Shown here: positions 1-13,900 of the stretch, piece by piece
How the letters are laid out: the number at the start of each line of letters is the position of its first letter
Numbering within the stretch: the stretch's first letter is position 1
Assembly: GCA_008711295.1 (NCBI GenBank)
Contig: VUYV01000073.1
Coordinates: forward strand, 3,418,758 to 3,482,757
Source of the DNA: Anarhynchus alexandrinus
Lineage: Eukaryota > Chordata > Aves > Charadriiformes > Charadriidae
DNA: 64,000 nt
Reading direction: 5' to 3'
Made by a program: the position numbers and the translations under genes
Notes under the pieces: model-generated
Databases searched by the model: none
Told to the model about the DNA's origin: nothing
The model's input: the letters and a program-made list of their open reading frames with translations, nothing else

Positions 1-3000
1 TGCAGTTATCATGTTCTTTTTGGAGAACTAAGGACAAAGGTTTAACTTCCCTGCTAAAGTTACTAGTTCTCGACTCTCCAGCACTCTTAACAGTACAGAA
101 AGGGGAAAATACCCTGTAACAGAGCAAAGGCTGACAAAACAGGTCATTAGCTTTTACTGTATTCCACTGAGGATTTCAGTGGGATCTTTCAGAGAATAAT
201 AGAATTATATACTACTTGTGTATGTTTTTCCTTTTCTTATGCCATACTATTTCATCATGCATTTCCAGGAGACACTATAGTGAATGGATTAAAAGAATCT
301 TAAATGTAATTTCTTTGAATCATGTTTCAGAATGTTTAGCTGGAATTAATTTGTTTACAGCAAAGCAGCTGGAGTATGATAATTTGAATTGTCATGTTTG
401 AAGCTTTTAGGAAATCAAGTGAGCAGCTGGCTGGGTGACTCAGTGACCTAGATTACAGAGAAGACACTTGCTTCAAGAGAGGAAAACAGGGTGTGCAGAA
501 GACTATCAGATCTCATCACGGCACTTCTGGCAGAGACATAAGCAGTGCGTTCTATTTGAAGTTCTCTAAAATACATGTCAAAATTGTTCATGTAACAAAA
601 TAAATAAATTGCCATGGATTAAGACTTTATTTGATAGTGTATAATACATTTTGAAGTCTGCCACTGTAGCCAGTATTTAACCTATTCTGGAAAAAAAAAA
701 AACAACAAAAAAAACCCACAGATCTGTATACCAGCACAAGCTGTGCAAATCCAGTTCTGTGGGGAAGGGGGGCCATGCATCAAGTGCTGCCCTCACTCTT
801 TTGAGCAAAAAGTCCTCTGGTAACTTTAAATCCTAATGTTTAGCCTTTCATATAGCTAATTACAGACCTCATGCCCCAAAATAAGAAAGCACAGATCTCC
901 AACTCCTGCTCTTATTGGAGAACATGTGGTAAAAGGCGCTGGCTCTGTGCTGGTCTTGCTATCTGTCCATACCTGAGGCTGCTGAGTTAGTTCAGTCCAG
1001 CTCTGCAGTGTCTCCAGTTGATTTATTTAGCTTTGTCATCTTTCACTGCCAAGAGGGGAGGGCAGAGGAGAAGGGGAAAAGCGCACTTAATTCCTCCTTT
1101 GCCAGTGGCTTGTGAAGGGTTTGGTGGGGTTCTTTTAATCACAGTGGCAAAAAAACATAAGTATTAAAAGTATTCAAGATCTACAGCTCAGGTGCATGAA
1201 TACTAAATTGCATGACAGATACACATCACTTACTTCACCTTGTAGCCTCAGAGTCTGTACATCACTGGATTTTAGTGGAGAAGTTCATGGTTTTACCTTC
1301 CCCTTTCCATTCTCTGATTTTTACATTGTATGTTTGGATGGGTTGTTTTTGTGTGGGTTTTTTTTTTTCAAAAAGGTACATAGCTAAAACTTGTCTACAC
1401 AGACCATCATTTCACAAATATTTACCTTTGAAAACTGGAATACATAACTTGACCTAATAAGTCCTAACAGAGTACAATACATGTTTATGCAAAGAAACAT
1501 ATGTAATTATCTTAGGCAAACTCTCTATGAGTTTCAGTCTACCACAGGTGATGCATTTGTAGTGAGTTTTGAGAAAAGGCTCTGAAACAGACAGCCCAAG
1601 CAGTAAGAAAACTTGCAATAATTCCTTTTTCAAACATCATTCCAAGTATTTGTTTTGAAGGATTATGCTGGTCAAAACACTTTCTATGCACTGCATCGTG
1701 AACCAAATCATGTCGGTTTTCTGGGAAAAGATGTATTTTTTTTAAACATGTTATACAAAGCTGGTTATTATACCAATCCCCCTTCCCCTGAGGCAAAACA
1801 TCATGCCTATTAGTTGTTAAAAAGGAAAAAGAAAGAACAGCCTTAAAATAACTGCTTTTGAAGACTGCAGAAAGTTTCTGTATTTGCCTTTGATTCTGCT
1901 CTACTGCAGAGGAAAAATCTGAATCAGACTGTATTGCCACCACAGTGCTTCTGAAGTCATGTGCGAGCTGTGCAGTGGAGACTGCCAGGTTATTCTTCTG
2001 TAAAAAGCAGTGTGAAAGACTTTAAAGACAGAAGGGAGAGAAGACAGAAAAAGCAGAACTGTCAGGGAAGAACAGAAGCAGGAACCAGATACTGAAATAC
2101 CTTTACAGGATTAATACATGCTTTAGAAGGACACTAAGAATACCAACTTAACTTACAACACATTCGAATTATGTTATTCCTTCATCATTTTAGTAAATAC
2201 CTTTCATCTAGGCATTACGTGTCACCAGCATCCATACACAGGAATACTTCTCCTTTCTCCCCAAAGTAGCAGTTATGCACCTAAACAAAAGCCGCAAAGA
2301 TTTAAGGTGGCAGAAGAAAAGCTTAGGTCAGCCCACTGGGAACAGCAACCTTTTCTTTTTCTAAAGCCAGACCTGCATTATTTTGAAACCTAGTTTTAAA
2401 TGCTTTAGAAATAAGTTTCATTTCTTGATTGTGGAGGAGATGGATCTACACAGATTTCCCCCTCATTTAAGGTGCATTTCTGTTTTCGAGCATGGCAAAG
2501 GAAAAAAATTAAAAAAAAAAATAAAAATCAAACATCACTGATGGCAACTCACTCATCTAGAAATAGGCTATAAGAGCCACATTTAGTATAAATCCCAGAG
2601 CTTGTTAGCAAGAACAGTATTGAGCTTCAGTTCAGACAGACAAAGCTCAACCATTAATTAGATAGCTAACAGTTGGAGGTGCCTCAGCAGCAAGCAGTTC
2701 CCGCATTCAGAAGGCAGGTTTCCCAAATTTCTTAGTTTGAGAAAAGAAAAGGAAAGTCCCCAGCTACAGCTTTCATACTCACTCATGGTCAAGTACTTAC
2801 TGTAAAAAGAGGCCTTTTCTGCACCTCAAGAATCATACTGGAGACCTACATTGCAACCCGTGCAGCTGTGCTCATTTATAACAGGGTTAATTTCAGTCCT
2901 CTCTTGGGAACTATTTTCAACAATTATCTGCTAGTTTTAAACAGTCTCTTCTTTGCTTTAAGTATAATTCCGTTACTTTAAACACTAGGAAGTAGTGCAA

Positions 3001-4200
3001 GAATTACATTTTAAAAGCAGGAAATTTAGGTATAAGTGGTTTATAATAAGGGCACAGGAGATGAAAACAAAGGAAGTTTCCCCCACTCCTTGTATTCTTT
3101 AAATGCACAACCCATTTGTTATTTTTTTCTATTTGTCAAGTGAAGGAAGAATGACTTCATCAGCATTTAAGCATCTGAAGAACGTATCAGCAGGCCATTG
3201 CTACATTTTCACTCTGACACAAACATGCTGTATACAAAGCAGGTTAGTTTCAAGAAAAGCCAGTCAGGCACAGTATCTTGAACCCACTAGTTTCATGTCA
3301 GTTAAGAACTTCCTGCAGAGCACTCTTACTCCCAGTCTAGCAAAAGATTTGAATCTGGTTCCTCTGCATCCTATGTGCTTGCGCTAAAACCACTTAGCTG
3401 TTAGTTACCCATTTCATGAAGAAAGCTGAAACATGATTCAGGTACTGGCTAAGGTTAAGAACCTTACTCCTTCTCTAAAAAATAAGCTTTAAAGTTGAAA
3501 TGACACCTGTTCAATCCCTTAACAAACCTTTCCCTAGGAGAACAGCTATGGTTGCAACACCATCCCAACTGAGTACAAAAAGATGCAGCAAGTGCAGCTC
3601 AGCCTTTGGAGCCGGTCCTCCCAACAAGTCAAAGCCTGCTAGCCTTTCACTGGCCCACTAGTCAAGAAAGCACTGTTTATAGAGCCAAAAAGCTGTAAGC
3701 CTATAAGCAAAGCATAACACCAGCTTAACATACCACCACCATTTGCATATAGTAACTCTATTGGCAAAAGAATAGTTTTTATCCAATTTCCTGTGATTTA
3801 GGTACTGCATCCTGCACTTAACCAAACTCGAAGTTCGCATCAGCAATTAAAAAACAAAAAAAAAAGAAAATCAAATTACTGTTAGTGTGTAGAATACTAA
3901 TTTCAGTCATCACTGGGCAGCTGTTGGATTATCATTCTGAAGTACTGTAATTGCACCAATTTGCTTTTACTCAGCAGCAGGTGGTGGTAGCATTTTGTAA
4001 ACACAGTAACCAAACAATTTAACATGAAAGGTATTCCCTCTGTAAGCTTTGTAAGTTGGGTTTAACCTGCACCGACAAGCAGTTAGGAATCAGAAGCTGA
4101 AGTTAATGCCAAGCAGATATCCATTGTGCTGCCATTGTGAGTTTCAGGTGTCCTTTTTGGGAGCGGCAGAAGCTGCAGAATCTCCCCAGGGGCTGCCTGT
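1..4200. other. Flank downstream of MRAP2, no gene seen
   Basis: AT-rich single-copy-looking sequence with only short open frames and no recognisable domain. Homopolymer A or T runs occur near 690, 2510 and 3850. In mammals the gene lying tail-to-tail with MRAP2 is CEP162, so its 3' end might have been expected on the plus strand here, but I recognise no coiled-coil coding exon. A short open frame on the minus strand at 4083-4280 has no family resemblance I can name. Confidence 0.5.
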
Positions 4201-4585
4201 TTTATTCTTTGCTTCAGTCTTAGTTTGAGGTTTACACTTTTCTTGGCTGAGGAGTTTTCATACACCTCCCAATGCCACACTTCAGCCTTTACAGTCCCTG
4301 CAAATTATTATGGTATCCTTCAGAACTGGACATAAGCAGTGATTTAAGAAAAAAAAAAAACCAAAACAGAAAGCAAAAACAATGCTGGGCAAAAGGTTTA
4401 GCCTACAGAAGGCATCAGAATAACACATTCAGTGTTTCACTTTAGTCTAACCAGAACTCTGTCAGCACAGCCAGTCTTACATACAATAAAAAGCACAGGT
4501 CTGAAATACCTTCTATCAAAATACCAGAAGGCCAAGAAAGGCTTCAAAGCTGGACAGGAATGTTTACCTTAAAGTATAAGACTTT
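4201..4585 (-). other. MRAP2: Probable MRAP2 3' UTR with poly(A) signal
   Basis: Downstream of the MRAP2 stop codon, read on the minus strand, the first canonical AATAAA is the complement of TTTATT at 4201-4206. Cleavage would then fall about 15-30 bases further along, near 4175-4190. This gives a 3' UTR of about 400 bases. A longer alternative UTR cannot be excluded, because mammalian MRAP2 transcripts have long 3' UTRs. The boundary is inferred from the signal alone. Confidence 0.35.
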
Positions 4586-4979
4586 TCAGTCAAGGATCCG
4601 ATGGGAAGACTGCATGACCGATTTGCTTTCTAAAATGATTGGTGGCTCTGAGATGAGGAGATCATCCTCACCTAGTGAAGAGTTCTGCTCAGTGTTCACA
4701 AAGTTAGGAATGTTAAATTTTGTAAGACAATTTAGGTCCTCCTCAAACATTCCACTGCTCCTGGGAACTTCCTGGAAGTGGATATTACTCTCCAGACCTG
4801 GAACTTTCTGACTTTGTTTTGCTTTGTCCAAATGTTCCACTTCATTAATACAGAAGTGGAAAAGCGACCGGGATTCTTCAGCTATTTGACGAGAAAAGAC
4901 CCTCTCTGACTCTAGAGGTCTTCCAAAATCTGCCACAAAGCTATTCATGCGAAATCTTTTTTCAGAGGGTTCTGCATTG
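4586..4979 (-). CDS. MRAP2: MRAP2 last coding exon (residues 76-206, stop)
   Basis: Read on the minus strand, the acceptor is a pyrimidine-rich tract ending CCTCCTTAG at 4988-4980, with the exon starting at 4979. The first base completes Asp76. 130 further codons and TGA at 4588-4586 follow. The exon encodes the conserved juxtamembrane block NAEPSEKRFRMNSFVADFG, then a variable middle, then the conserved C-terminal region with FNIPNFVNT and GEDDLLISEPPI. The reading frame stays open upstream into the intron, so the start of this exon is set by the acceptor and by family alignment. Confidence 0.95.
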
Positions 4980-7900
4980 CTAAGGAGGAAAAAGAAAAAT
5001 ACAGTAAGCACAAAAGTAGAACTATTTGAGTTCTTAAAAGCAAATTGGGTTTCAGCAACCATTATGATCAGGAAGAACAGAAATCCTACAGTTTATCTAC
5101 AACAGACTTTAAAAGCCAGCACTATTTATTATTTGCTGCTAAAGCTATATTAAGTCTTGATTTGTCATAATTTTCCATGGGAATAAGTTATCACTCTTAA
5201 ACAGCACTTCTAGTAATCAATATACTTTAATAATCAGCTCACTGAATAAGCTTAGAAATACTCTTCAGTATTTCCTCTTGATATCAAGTAGTAACCAGTT
5301 TTTAAAAATGGCTTATAGAACACTGAGAAAAATCTTTGACAGACAAAATGTTTCTGAGACACAGGCAGTACTGCTGTCACCAAAGGCATAATTTGAGTGG
5401 TTGGTTGTCCGGACATCAAACCATCTTTTCCAGTGACCAAAGACATTCAGACTTCCAAATCAGGAGAGATGACACTAAAGACTGCTATAAAGACTGGCAG
5501 TCTTAACAATTTAGACACGTAGCCCAGGAAGGACATCTTAACATCTTCCTTGGAGTTTTCTAGAAGTGTTAGCTCAAACCAGCTCCAATCTGCATGGACT
5601 TGTGCAGGAGCCACGAACAGCTGGGAGTGAGGCAAGCTCAAGCTAGATGCAAGTTTTACAGACAGTAACACATTCTTTGTTAGACTGAACTTATATGCTA
5701 TCATCACAAAATTCAAGTTATTTGCATCTGAAAGGCAGTAGAGGTATTCAGAGGATGAATAGTGAAAAATCAGAACATTCTCAGAATATAAGTTTTGTTA
5801 AGTAAGAATTAAATCATACTGTTTAGATGTGAACATGTAGCAAATGGCACTGGAGCCAGGTAGTTGGTCTCCTAAAGGTGCACACAGCACTTAAATTATA
5901 ATGTTTCTCTGAAAATCTCTGTAATTCCCTTGAGCCTGCAGTAGGAGGTAAGTGCCTATATGCTTTTGAAAGCCTCAGATGGCACCTTCAAAAATCTACC
6001 CCTAAAACCTTCAAGTTCAGAAGATACCTACCATTAGTCTTTCAGTCACAGTTCCTCTTAAAGATCCCTGCTTCTCAAATGCTAATTTACTTCCATTACA
6101 TGATACGAGAACTCTGTCCTAACAAAATCAGTTCAAATCAAAGCAGTCCTCTACTTTGTCAAAAATGTATTGGCTCATTCTGCATTTTGACATGGAGCAT
6201 GTGGAAGCAAAACGTTTACATTTATGCAAGACAGACCGGTAACTAAGTAATAATCTACTGTATAGACACCAGAAGGCAATCAAACTGGAGTAATACTGTG
6301 GTAGCCTTCTGAAATTTATATATTTATAACATAACAGAAAGTGCCACTCTAAATTGAAGTTGCATATATAGTTTTGCAAATCTGCCACCAAAAGTTTCTA
6401 TGTAGTATTGTGGCACAGACAGAGGAGGTGACAAATAAGCACAGAAAGACAGACAATCATTATAAGCCTAGGAAGAAGTGACTTTGGAAGAAAGCTTAAA
6501 ATGTATCCATTAGAGAAGTAAAACTAGTTCATGGGTGTGGAAAGTGCTTTATAATCCAGTGAGCTATGAAAAAGCAAAGGCCGACTGTACAGAAGGGCAC
6601 ACAAGACTGGCAATGGCAACCTGATCTAAATGGAAGAACAGAAGATGGAAAGAAATTTTATAATGACCCAGAATGTTGAGGACATAGGACAGAGAATAAT
6701 CCTGTGCTCATGAGCAGGGAACACATGATCTAATACACAATGATATTTTTGGATTCTGAAATTCACAAACACTGTATTTTGGGGAGGAATTTTTTTTTTT
6801 TTTAAACTAGACTAGAAATTGGCAGTCTTGCTCATTACGGTATGCAAATATACCTCAGTCTGTATCTTTTCAGAACACTCAAAATAAGAAAAGCAGCCTC
6901 AGAAATTGCAGTTCTACTGTGGAAGGGAGCACAGCCACCTGGACAACCAAATCCCTTTCGCAATATTTGGGCCAACAGGACCTTCTGAGTCCCAGAAGAT
7001 GCCAACAACAGAGCAGGAAGGTGAATGCCAGACACTTTGAGCATCGCACATACTGAAAACCACTCAAAACAAGCAGTTGCCAATGAACTAACCCAAGCTC
7101 CCTTTTCTGGCAATCTTCCAGCCTGCTATGCTGGGTTCTGGTCTGCTGGATTTAGTATTAAGCTCTGGACTTGAGTGCACTGTCAGGGTACAGACTGTTT
7201 TGCCCAGTATACCCTTCTAACAAGAGCATACTGGTGTGGTATTGACGCTTGAGATTCCTCTTAAACACCCCTTCTTTCAACAATCCCTGAAGTAACCTGG
7301 AGTACTTGGCAAATCAGGAAAGGAGTAAGTAGCAAATCCTCCAAAATAGCAGGGTTTGGCATCCCAAAAGGAACTTGGGGGATCTAAACAGATCCTTAGT
7401 ACCAATCCAGAACTGCTACCGTGAACCTGAGAAACCTCCCTGAATAAGTTTTCAGCAAACACATACATCTATCTGTAGAAGGAGGTTTTGTTTCAGTAAA
7501 ACTGCATTTCTCCAAGCAGATTTCACCCCAGAATCCTTAACTGAAACCAACCAATTTCTTAACAAAAAAAAAAATATCAGTCATTTCACCTTTAGTGCAA
7601 CTAATTGTACAACCTGCCTCAATAGCTGCATGAAGCTTTGAGATTACACCAGCTAATATTTTGTACGGATAGATGATAGGTTACATGAACACATGCATTT
7701 GTTGCACAAATGCATTTTTAAGGACATTTAAATGCAGAAACAAACACAGCATGCTATCTTCTCCTGAGTGATGAACAAAAGTACTTTTCAGGCAGAAATT
7801 CAGAAAGATTGTCAACACAATTTTTTGTCACACAAGCTAATGTTCTACACATACTAATATGCAAGCAAACAAAAGAAAAGTGCAACAGGCACCATTTCCA

Positions 7901-10900
7901 TAAATAAATAAATTTCTACCTGCCTCAGTCCATATCCTGACCCCTTTCTTCTGGTCCAAGAATGTAGCCAATTCTGAACATCTTGTACAATTTTTGAAAA
8001 GTACATGCTATCATACCCCTTTCTATTGAGCCAAGAAAAGCATACTAGTAGAAAAATCAGAGTATTCTACTTTGGACCCATCCATCTTATCCCAGCTACA
8101 CTTATCTCTCAAGTTAATGGTACTTTAAAGAACAGCCAAATTGACTTACTAAAGTCAGAGACATGTCCATCAATCAGACTGGCTTTCTCTCAAGACCTAG
8201 GAACCCCATTAACATCTATTTCTCAAGGAGGGCTGCAAGACAGCCCACTAATGAAACGATGAGTCATGAAGAATCCAGTCAGGGATAAAAACAGAAGATA
8301 CAGGTAAACTAAAAGCACAGTCTGCACTGGTTTTACAGGTAGGTGTTTACATTCTCCAGTTTTTATATGTGTGTATCAGAAGTAAAAGGAAACAACAGTA
8401 TTCACTGCCATTAGCATATTCCAGTAGCATACACATTGGGTTACCAAATCTCAAAAAGATAGTGCTTAAATTTGTCTAGGGTGCCAACTCAGCATACGTA
8501 ATAAGTGGGCAACCATTCAAGCACACAGCTCCCAAACCTGCAAAAGAAGTTTAAAACAAATACAGAAAGGAATAACTGGTCTTTTTTCAGCAACTGAAGA
8601 AAAATCATAGTAAGATTTAGATTGGAAGGGACTTCCAGAGGTCTCTAGCCTAATGCCCTGATCAAGGCAAGGCCAACTCTTAATTCAGATCAGGTTATCA
8701 GGATGTGGAAGTTGACCAAAAATGGAGGTTTCACAAACTCCCTAGGCAACCTGTTCTAAGAAAATTGATTAAGCAAGCAGAAACATAGTGGGAGATTCCA
8801 AGCAGCCTTCTGGTACCTAAAAGTACATTTTTACAGGTATACCAGCTTTTGACAAATATCCATATTAAATTCTCTTCGTTGTACTTTCAACTTCATCAGT
8901 TCTTCACATCTCATATTATTCACATGGGATACAGACAGATGCTCAGCTAAGAAACAAGATCTCCAGGGAAAAGAGGCAGCACACCATCACTTACAAGGAC
9001 TTTAAATAGATTTGGGAGCAGGATCTGGCTATTTTATGAGAGTCTGTAAGGGAGGCAAAAATACCAGCCATGAAATTCAGCAAGTCAGTTCTAGGAAGCT
9101 GAATTCTTCTGCCCCTACTTCCTTCTCACAGAAGCAAAAATTTAGGAGCAGAGAAGAGGCTCACAATAGACGTATGTCCTCCCTCATATGACCCTGCCTC
9201 TAGAGATGTGCTATTACATGAAGTTTCAGACCTAGTCTACATATGACTAAATAGCAAAGGGCCCTCAATAGACAGAAATAGGCAGGCTGCTTTAGGAAGT
9301 GATAAGCACTAACAATTGCCTTTCACAATCAGCTTCTCATCATTGCTACCTGCCTGTAAGCAATCTCACTCTCCAGAGAGGCTTTTTATTTCTACTTTAT
9401 GGCATGCAAGCCTGAGAGGAGATGTGGGTTCAAACTTTCTCAGAGGAAAGGACACTGACAGCCTGCATGCTGCACAAATGCAGATAAATGGTTGAGGCAA
9501 GGCATGGTGTGCACATACTTACCAGCTGGAAAGAACAAGAAAAAAAAAAAAAAAGATTAGTTTGTGACTTCCAGGGGACTCTGGTGTTAAACAAATGTGG
9601 GCTGATACGTATTTCAGCATCTACTGGAATTTCTCAGCAGAAACTAAGACACTTTGGGGATCCACAAGGTTAAGGGAAGATTTTGTAAATACTACCAATA
9701 TCTACCTTTTGGACTTGAACGCACAAACACATGGAAACCCTCCAGACTTCAAACTTCCTTAATTTAACATCTGCACCACATTTTATTTGTATATACTCCA
9801 TCAATATTCACGTTTCTGTGTTCCACTCCATCATAACGTAAGCCTACCTAGAATGACCCCATTAATTAGCAAAACAATAATCTAAAGCCACCTGTTTGGC
9901 AGCCTACCCACCACCTCCCTTTTCGCATGAAAATGCATACATGCAGCTCTTCCCTTCTTACCGCACGCCTACTGACTATTTGCTAAATAGGGAACACATT
10001 AGCAACAATTCTACAGAACTGGTCTCCTAGAAGCACTTGGAACAAAGATTATTTGAAACAATGATAGGTGACACTCTTTCATAAGAATGGAGTAGAACAA
10101 GATGGTGCCGAGCCAGGGCAATGTCAGCACTGTCACTGCTTGTTTGGGGTTTGCAAAAGAACAGACACGCCACTTGGCAGGCTGGATTTGTTATTCCAGT
10201 TTTCAGACTCACTCTTGATGTGGTGCTCCTGTCTTCGTCAGCAGGGTCAGGACAAAAAACATGAAGATGACAAAAACCGCAAGACCAACCCAAAATCCAA
10301 TAACAATGGAATCTGGTGAAAAAAAGAAGAGAAAACAAGATGATCAGTATTTCACTTGCGCTCACATAAAGTTCCCTTCCACATATAGCATGGCTGCAAA
10401 TCCCAAACGACTTTGTGCCTTACTCCTGGATTGCAAAGAGGAAGAACAACCAGATTTATCTTTTATCTATTTTTATATAGAAAGCTGCCATCGAAGCTCT
10501 CATTTCTAGCCTAAATTTTACTGATGTCTGGACAAACCAGAAACAAGATGAAAGAGGGAAGACACTGAATTCTCTTTGTTAGTAAAATAAAAGCAGCTCC
10601 CTTTGTGATGCCTGGCCCATGTCCAAGCATTGCTTTGGAAAGAACTTCGGTGCTAGAACTCAGAGGAGAGGATTACTTGATTTTCAGCAATAACCTCTGT
10701 CCCTGTAGAACTGAACTGCTATTTTAAATTATTTCTGCCCGAGACCATTAGGTTTCTAGGTTTTGATGGATTTGTTTGACACAATAGGTTTCTTTCAGTG
10801 GTAAGATAGAGAGTTCAGAAGTAAATAGAACAGCAAATAGTCTTATCTGTGATCTCAACAAATATCAATAACCAACATACGCAATACATTTCTGAATATT

Positions 10901-13900
10901 TTTTGATTTGGGTTTCCAACTTGCATACAGAAAACTGAAATACAATGTCAGAGGAGGCAAACAGACTTGGACAGAAAAAAGTCAAACCACCAGTTAATTA
11001 AAAGGAAAACACCAATGTAATAGCCAAATATAGAAGCAACTGGGAAGAATGTAGGGTTTTGCCTGTGTGCATAAAATGTACCTACTGCTCTCATCTATAG
11101 CAAATAGACCCATAGATAAATCATCAGTCTACTTAAAACAAATCTATGTCCACTTATGACTTCAAAGTTGATCCACAGTTGCTCCTGAAGGAAGCCCAAA
11201 GCTTCCAGGAACTTGATTAAGAGAAGTACAAGTGGGACAAACATATTTCCAAAGAACAATCAATTGATAAGCATGGCCCAGAGTTATAGAGCAGCAATCC
11301 AAAATATGAACTGATCCAGGACCCACCGCATACAGGAGCTTTTTCACCTGTCATTTCAGTTAGTTATTTTTTGTTTATGCAAATACTCAAAACTTCCACT
11401 GTAAAAGTTCAAAAAAATTAACATACAAACATGCCAGAGCGAAGTCTTGGTCAGGACAGATATCCAATCTACTGTTAACGTCTCACTACACGCCTACTAC
11501 TGAACCTCAATGATCCTTGCTGGCTACAGAGCTATGTGGTGATCTGTCTGACCCAGTGCAGCAGGCACAGCACAGAACTTCAGCTACCATGTTGAATCTC
11601 CTACAGGACTAACTAAAGACACCAGAAAACAAGGAATCAGCTATCCTGACTGGTGCTTGACCCCAACAGCTAATCACACTCCCATCATGAAATATCTTCC
11701 ATGTTAAAAGGCAGATCTGGAAACGGGAATTCAATTCAAACCATTTGCTCTTTCTCTGCGAAGTCTAAGTGCCTGCTGCAACTTGAGATTTTCTCCCTGT
11801 GAAAATACTTCATCACAATCAAGTCACTCCTTAATCCCTTTTTCTGGTAAGCTAAGGAGGTTAAGTTTCAAGTCTCTCACTGCAATGTTTATTCCATCTC
11901 TCCTCTGCCACATCTCCCCCTCTCAACATCCTTTGTAAAATAACTAGAGGGTGGTTCGAGTGTAGGTTTCCATGATGGGGGGTGGGCGGAGGGAGTCTGT
12001 AATACTCTTTTTTGCTTAAAGCATACCAGTATGAATTTATTTCTGTAATTCCATGCATTATGAGCCCTAAATTATTTTCAGAATCATTCTGTAAGTATAG
12101 CCTGTATTCAGTGGTTCAAGATGCATCTTATGTTTGGCCCTACTAATACACAATAGTTCGTGATTATCTACACACCCACTGGACTTTGTAGTACCTGAAA
12201 ATTTCATCTAAAAAGAAATACTTCCATTAAAAAAATTACCACTTAACCAGTTGGAACATAGGAAGTTCCATTCAAATACACGGAAAAACCTCTTTACAGT
12301 TAGGATGACAGAGCACTGGGAACAGGCTGCCCAGGGAGGTTGTGGAGTCCCCTTCTCTGGAGATTTTCAAGACCCGCCTGGATGCAGTCCTGAGTAATGT
12401 GCTCTAAGCAATCCTGCTTTGGCAGGGGAGTTGGACTCGATGATCTCTAGAGGTCCCTTCCAACTCTGAAAATTCCGTGATTCATAGCTACTATTACCTA
12501 CCAGTTAGTCAAACATGCTTCAATGATATGCAACTGCATTGATAACCAGAATGTGAAGTCTGATCAAGATGTCTAGAAAATATGCACATAAATTATATTG
12601 ATCAAGCTGCAAAGTATAATTCATCAACTAGGAAGAAATTATATTAGGAAGAAATTTTTCACTATGAGGGTGTGAGGGTGGTGAGGCATTGGAACAGGTT
12701 GCCCAGACAAGCTGTGGATGCCCCATCCCTGGAAGTGATGAAGGCCAGGTTGGATGGGGCTTTGAGCAACCTGGTCGAGTGGGAGGTGTCCCTGCCCATA
12801 GCAGGGGGGTTGGAACTAGATGATCTTTATGGTCCCTTCCAACCTAAACCATTCTAGGATTCTATAACTAAGGAAAAAAATTAAGGGGGGGGCATAAAAA
12901 TCAAGATTCTGATATACCACTCCCCACAAAAATCACACCTGCCAGCACTGTGTGCTGAATAACAAGCCTGTCATGTTGTTTGTTTGGTATTCCCTCCACC
13001 CCAACAGAATTCTTAAGTTTACTGAGCCTAAAGCTACATCTTCCTTGCTTTATTGTGGCTCCTGACACACTTCCAACCCTCTGCTCTGTCAATTACATTC
13101 TTTGGATTTGTCTAAAATTAAAGCAGGTGGCCTGAGTTCTCATCAGTATTTAATTTAGGTCTCACTAATTTAAGTGCAAATTATCGAAAACTACTAACTT
13201 CTAAACATTTATTCAAAATAAACAGTGCATAGCACATTTATTCAAAAAATGTAGGTATGTAGGACTACATTTACAATACTGTCCCAAGTTACAAATAGAT
13301 TGGGAAAGTGTCCCGTGACCTTCCCGAGTTGCAGTATCAGCCTTCCTTTCTTTCCTAACACAGACTCATAACATCCTGGCAGCAGTTCCGACTCCCCTTA
13401 TCATACCTACCTATTTTACCTCTCCCAGAGGTTTCCTCTGTTCTAAAGGCACAAAAAAGGATTTTCTTCATATCTCTGCCAGTCAGGTATCTCCTAGCTA
13501 TCTTTCTCTATTTACTTTCTAAAGTTTTAATTTACAAAACATCAGGTGCCTACTTTTCTGGATTTTCTGATTTCTAGTTCCTGCCTTCATTACCTCTCCT
13601 TGGGCAGAACATATATTTTGCTTGTAAAACAGCTTTTTTTTTTTTTTGGAGCCATATATCTGAAGAGTCACTGTGGCATTTGAACACCTCATCTTCTCCC
13701 AGCCTCCACTTCCCCCTCTGCCCCCCAAAATGTGTTTTTGTGTATCAGATTGTTTTATTAATATTTTTCTTCACAGGTAACTTTGCATAAATTTTACTTG
13801 GCTTTCAGAAAACAAGCTTCTGAATTCCTTTATATATACATTAAATTATTAGGAACTTCCATTTGCCTACAATTAATTAAATCAACATTGACGTGAAAGT

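Noticed and set aside
4083..4280. 65-codon minus-strand frame just past the MRAP2 stop, with a Lys-rich stretch
   Set aside because: Overlaps the probable 3' UTR and the poly(A) signal; I could not connect it to any gene, including CEP162.
5252..5716. Two adjacent minus-strand open frames in MRAP2 intron 3
   Set aside because: Separated by a stop, no recognisable family, no matching splice sites, and not part of known MRAP2 structure.
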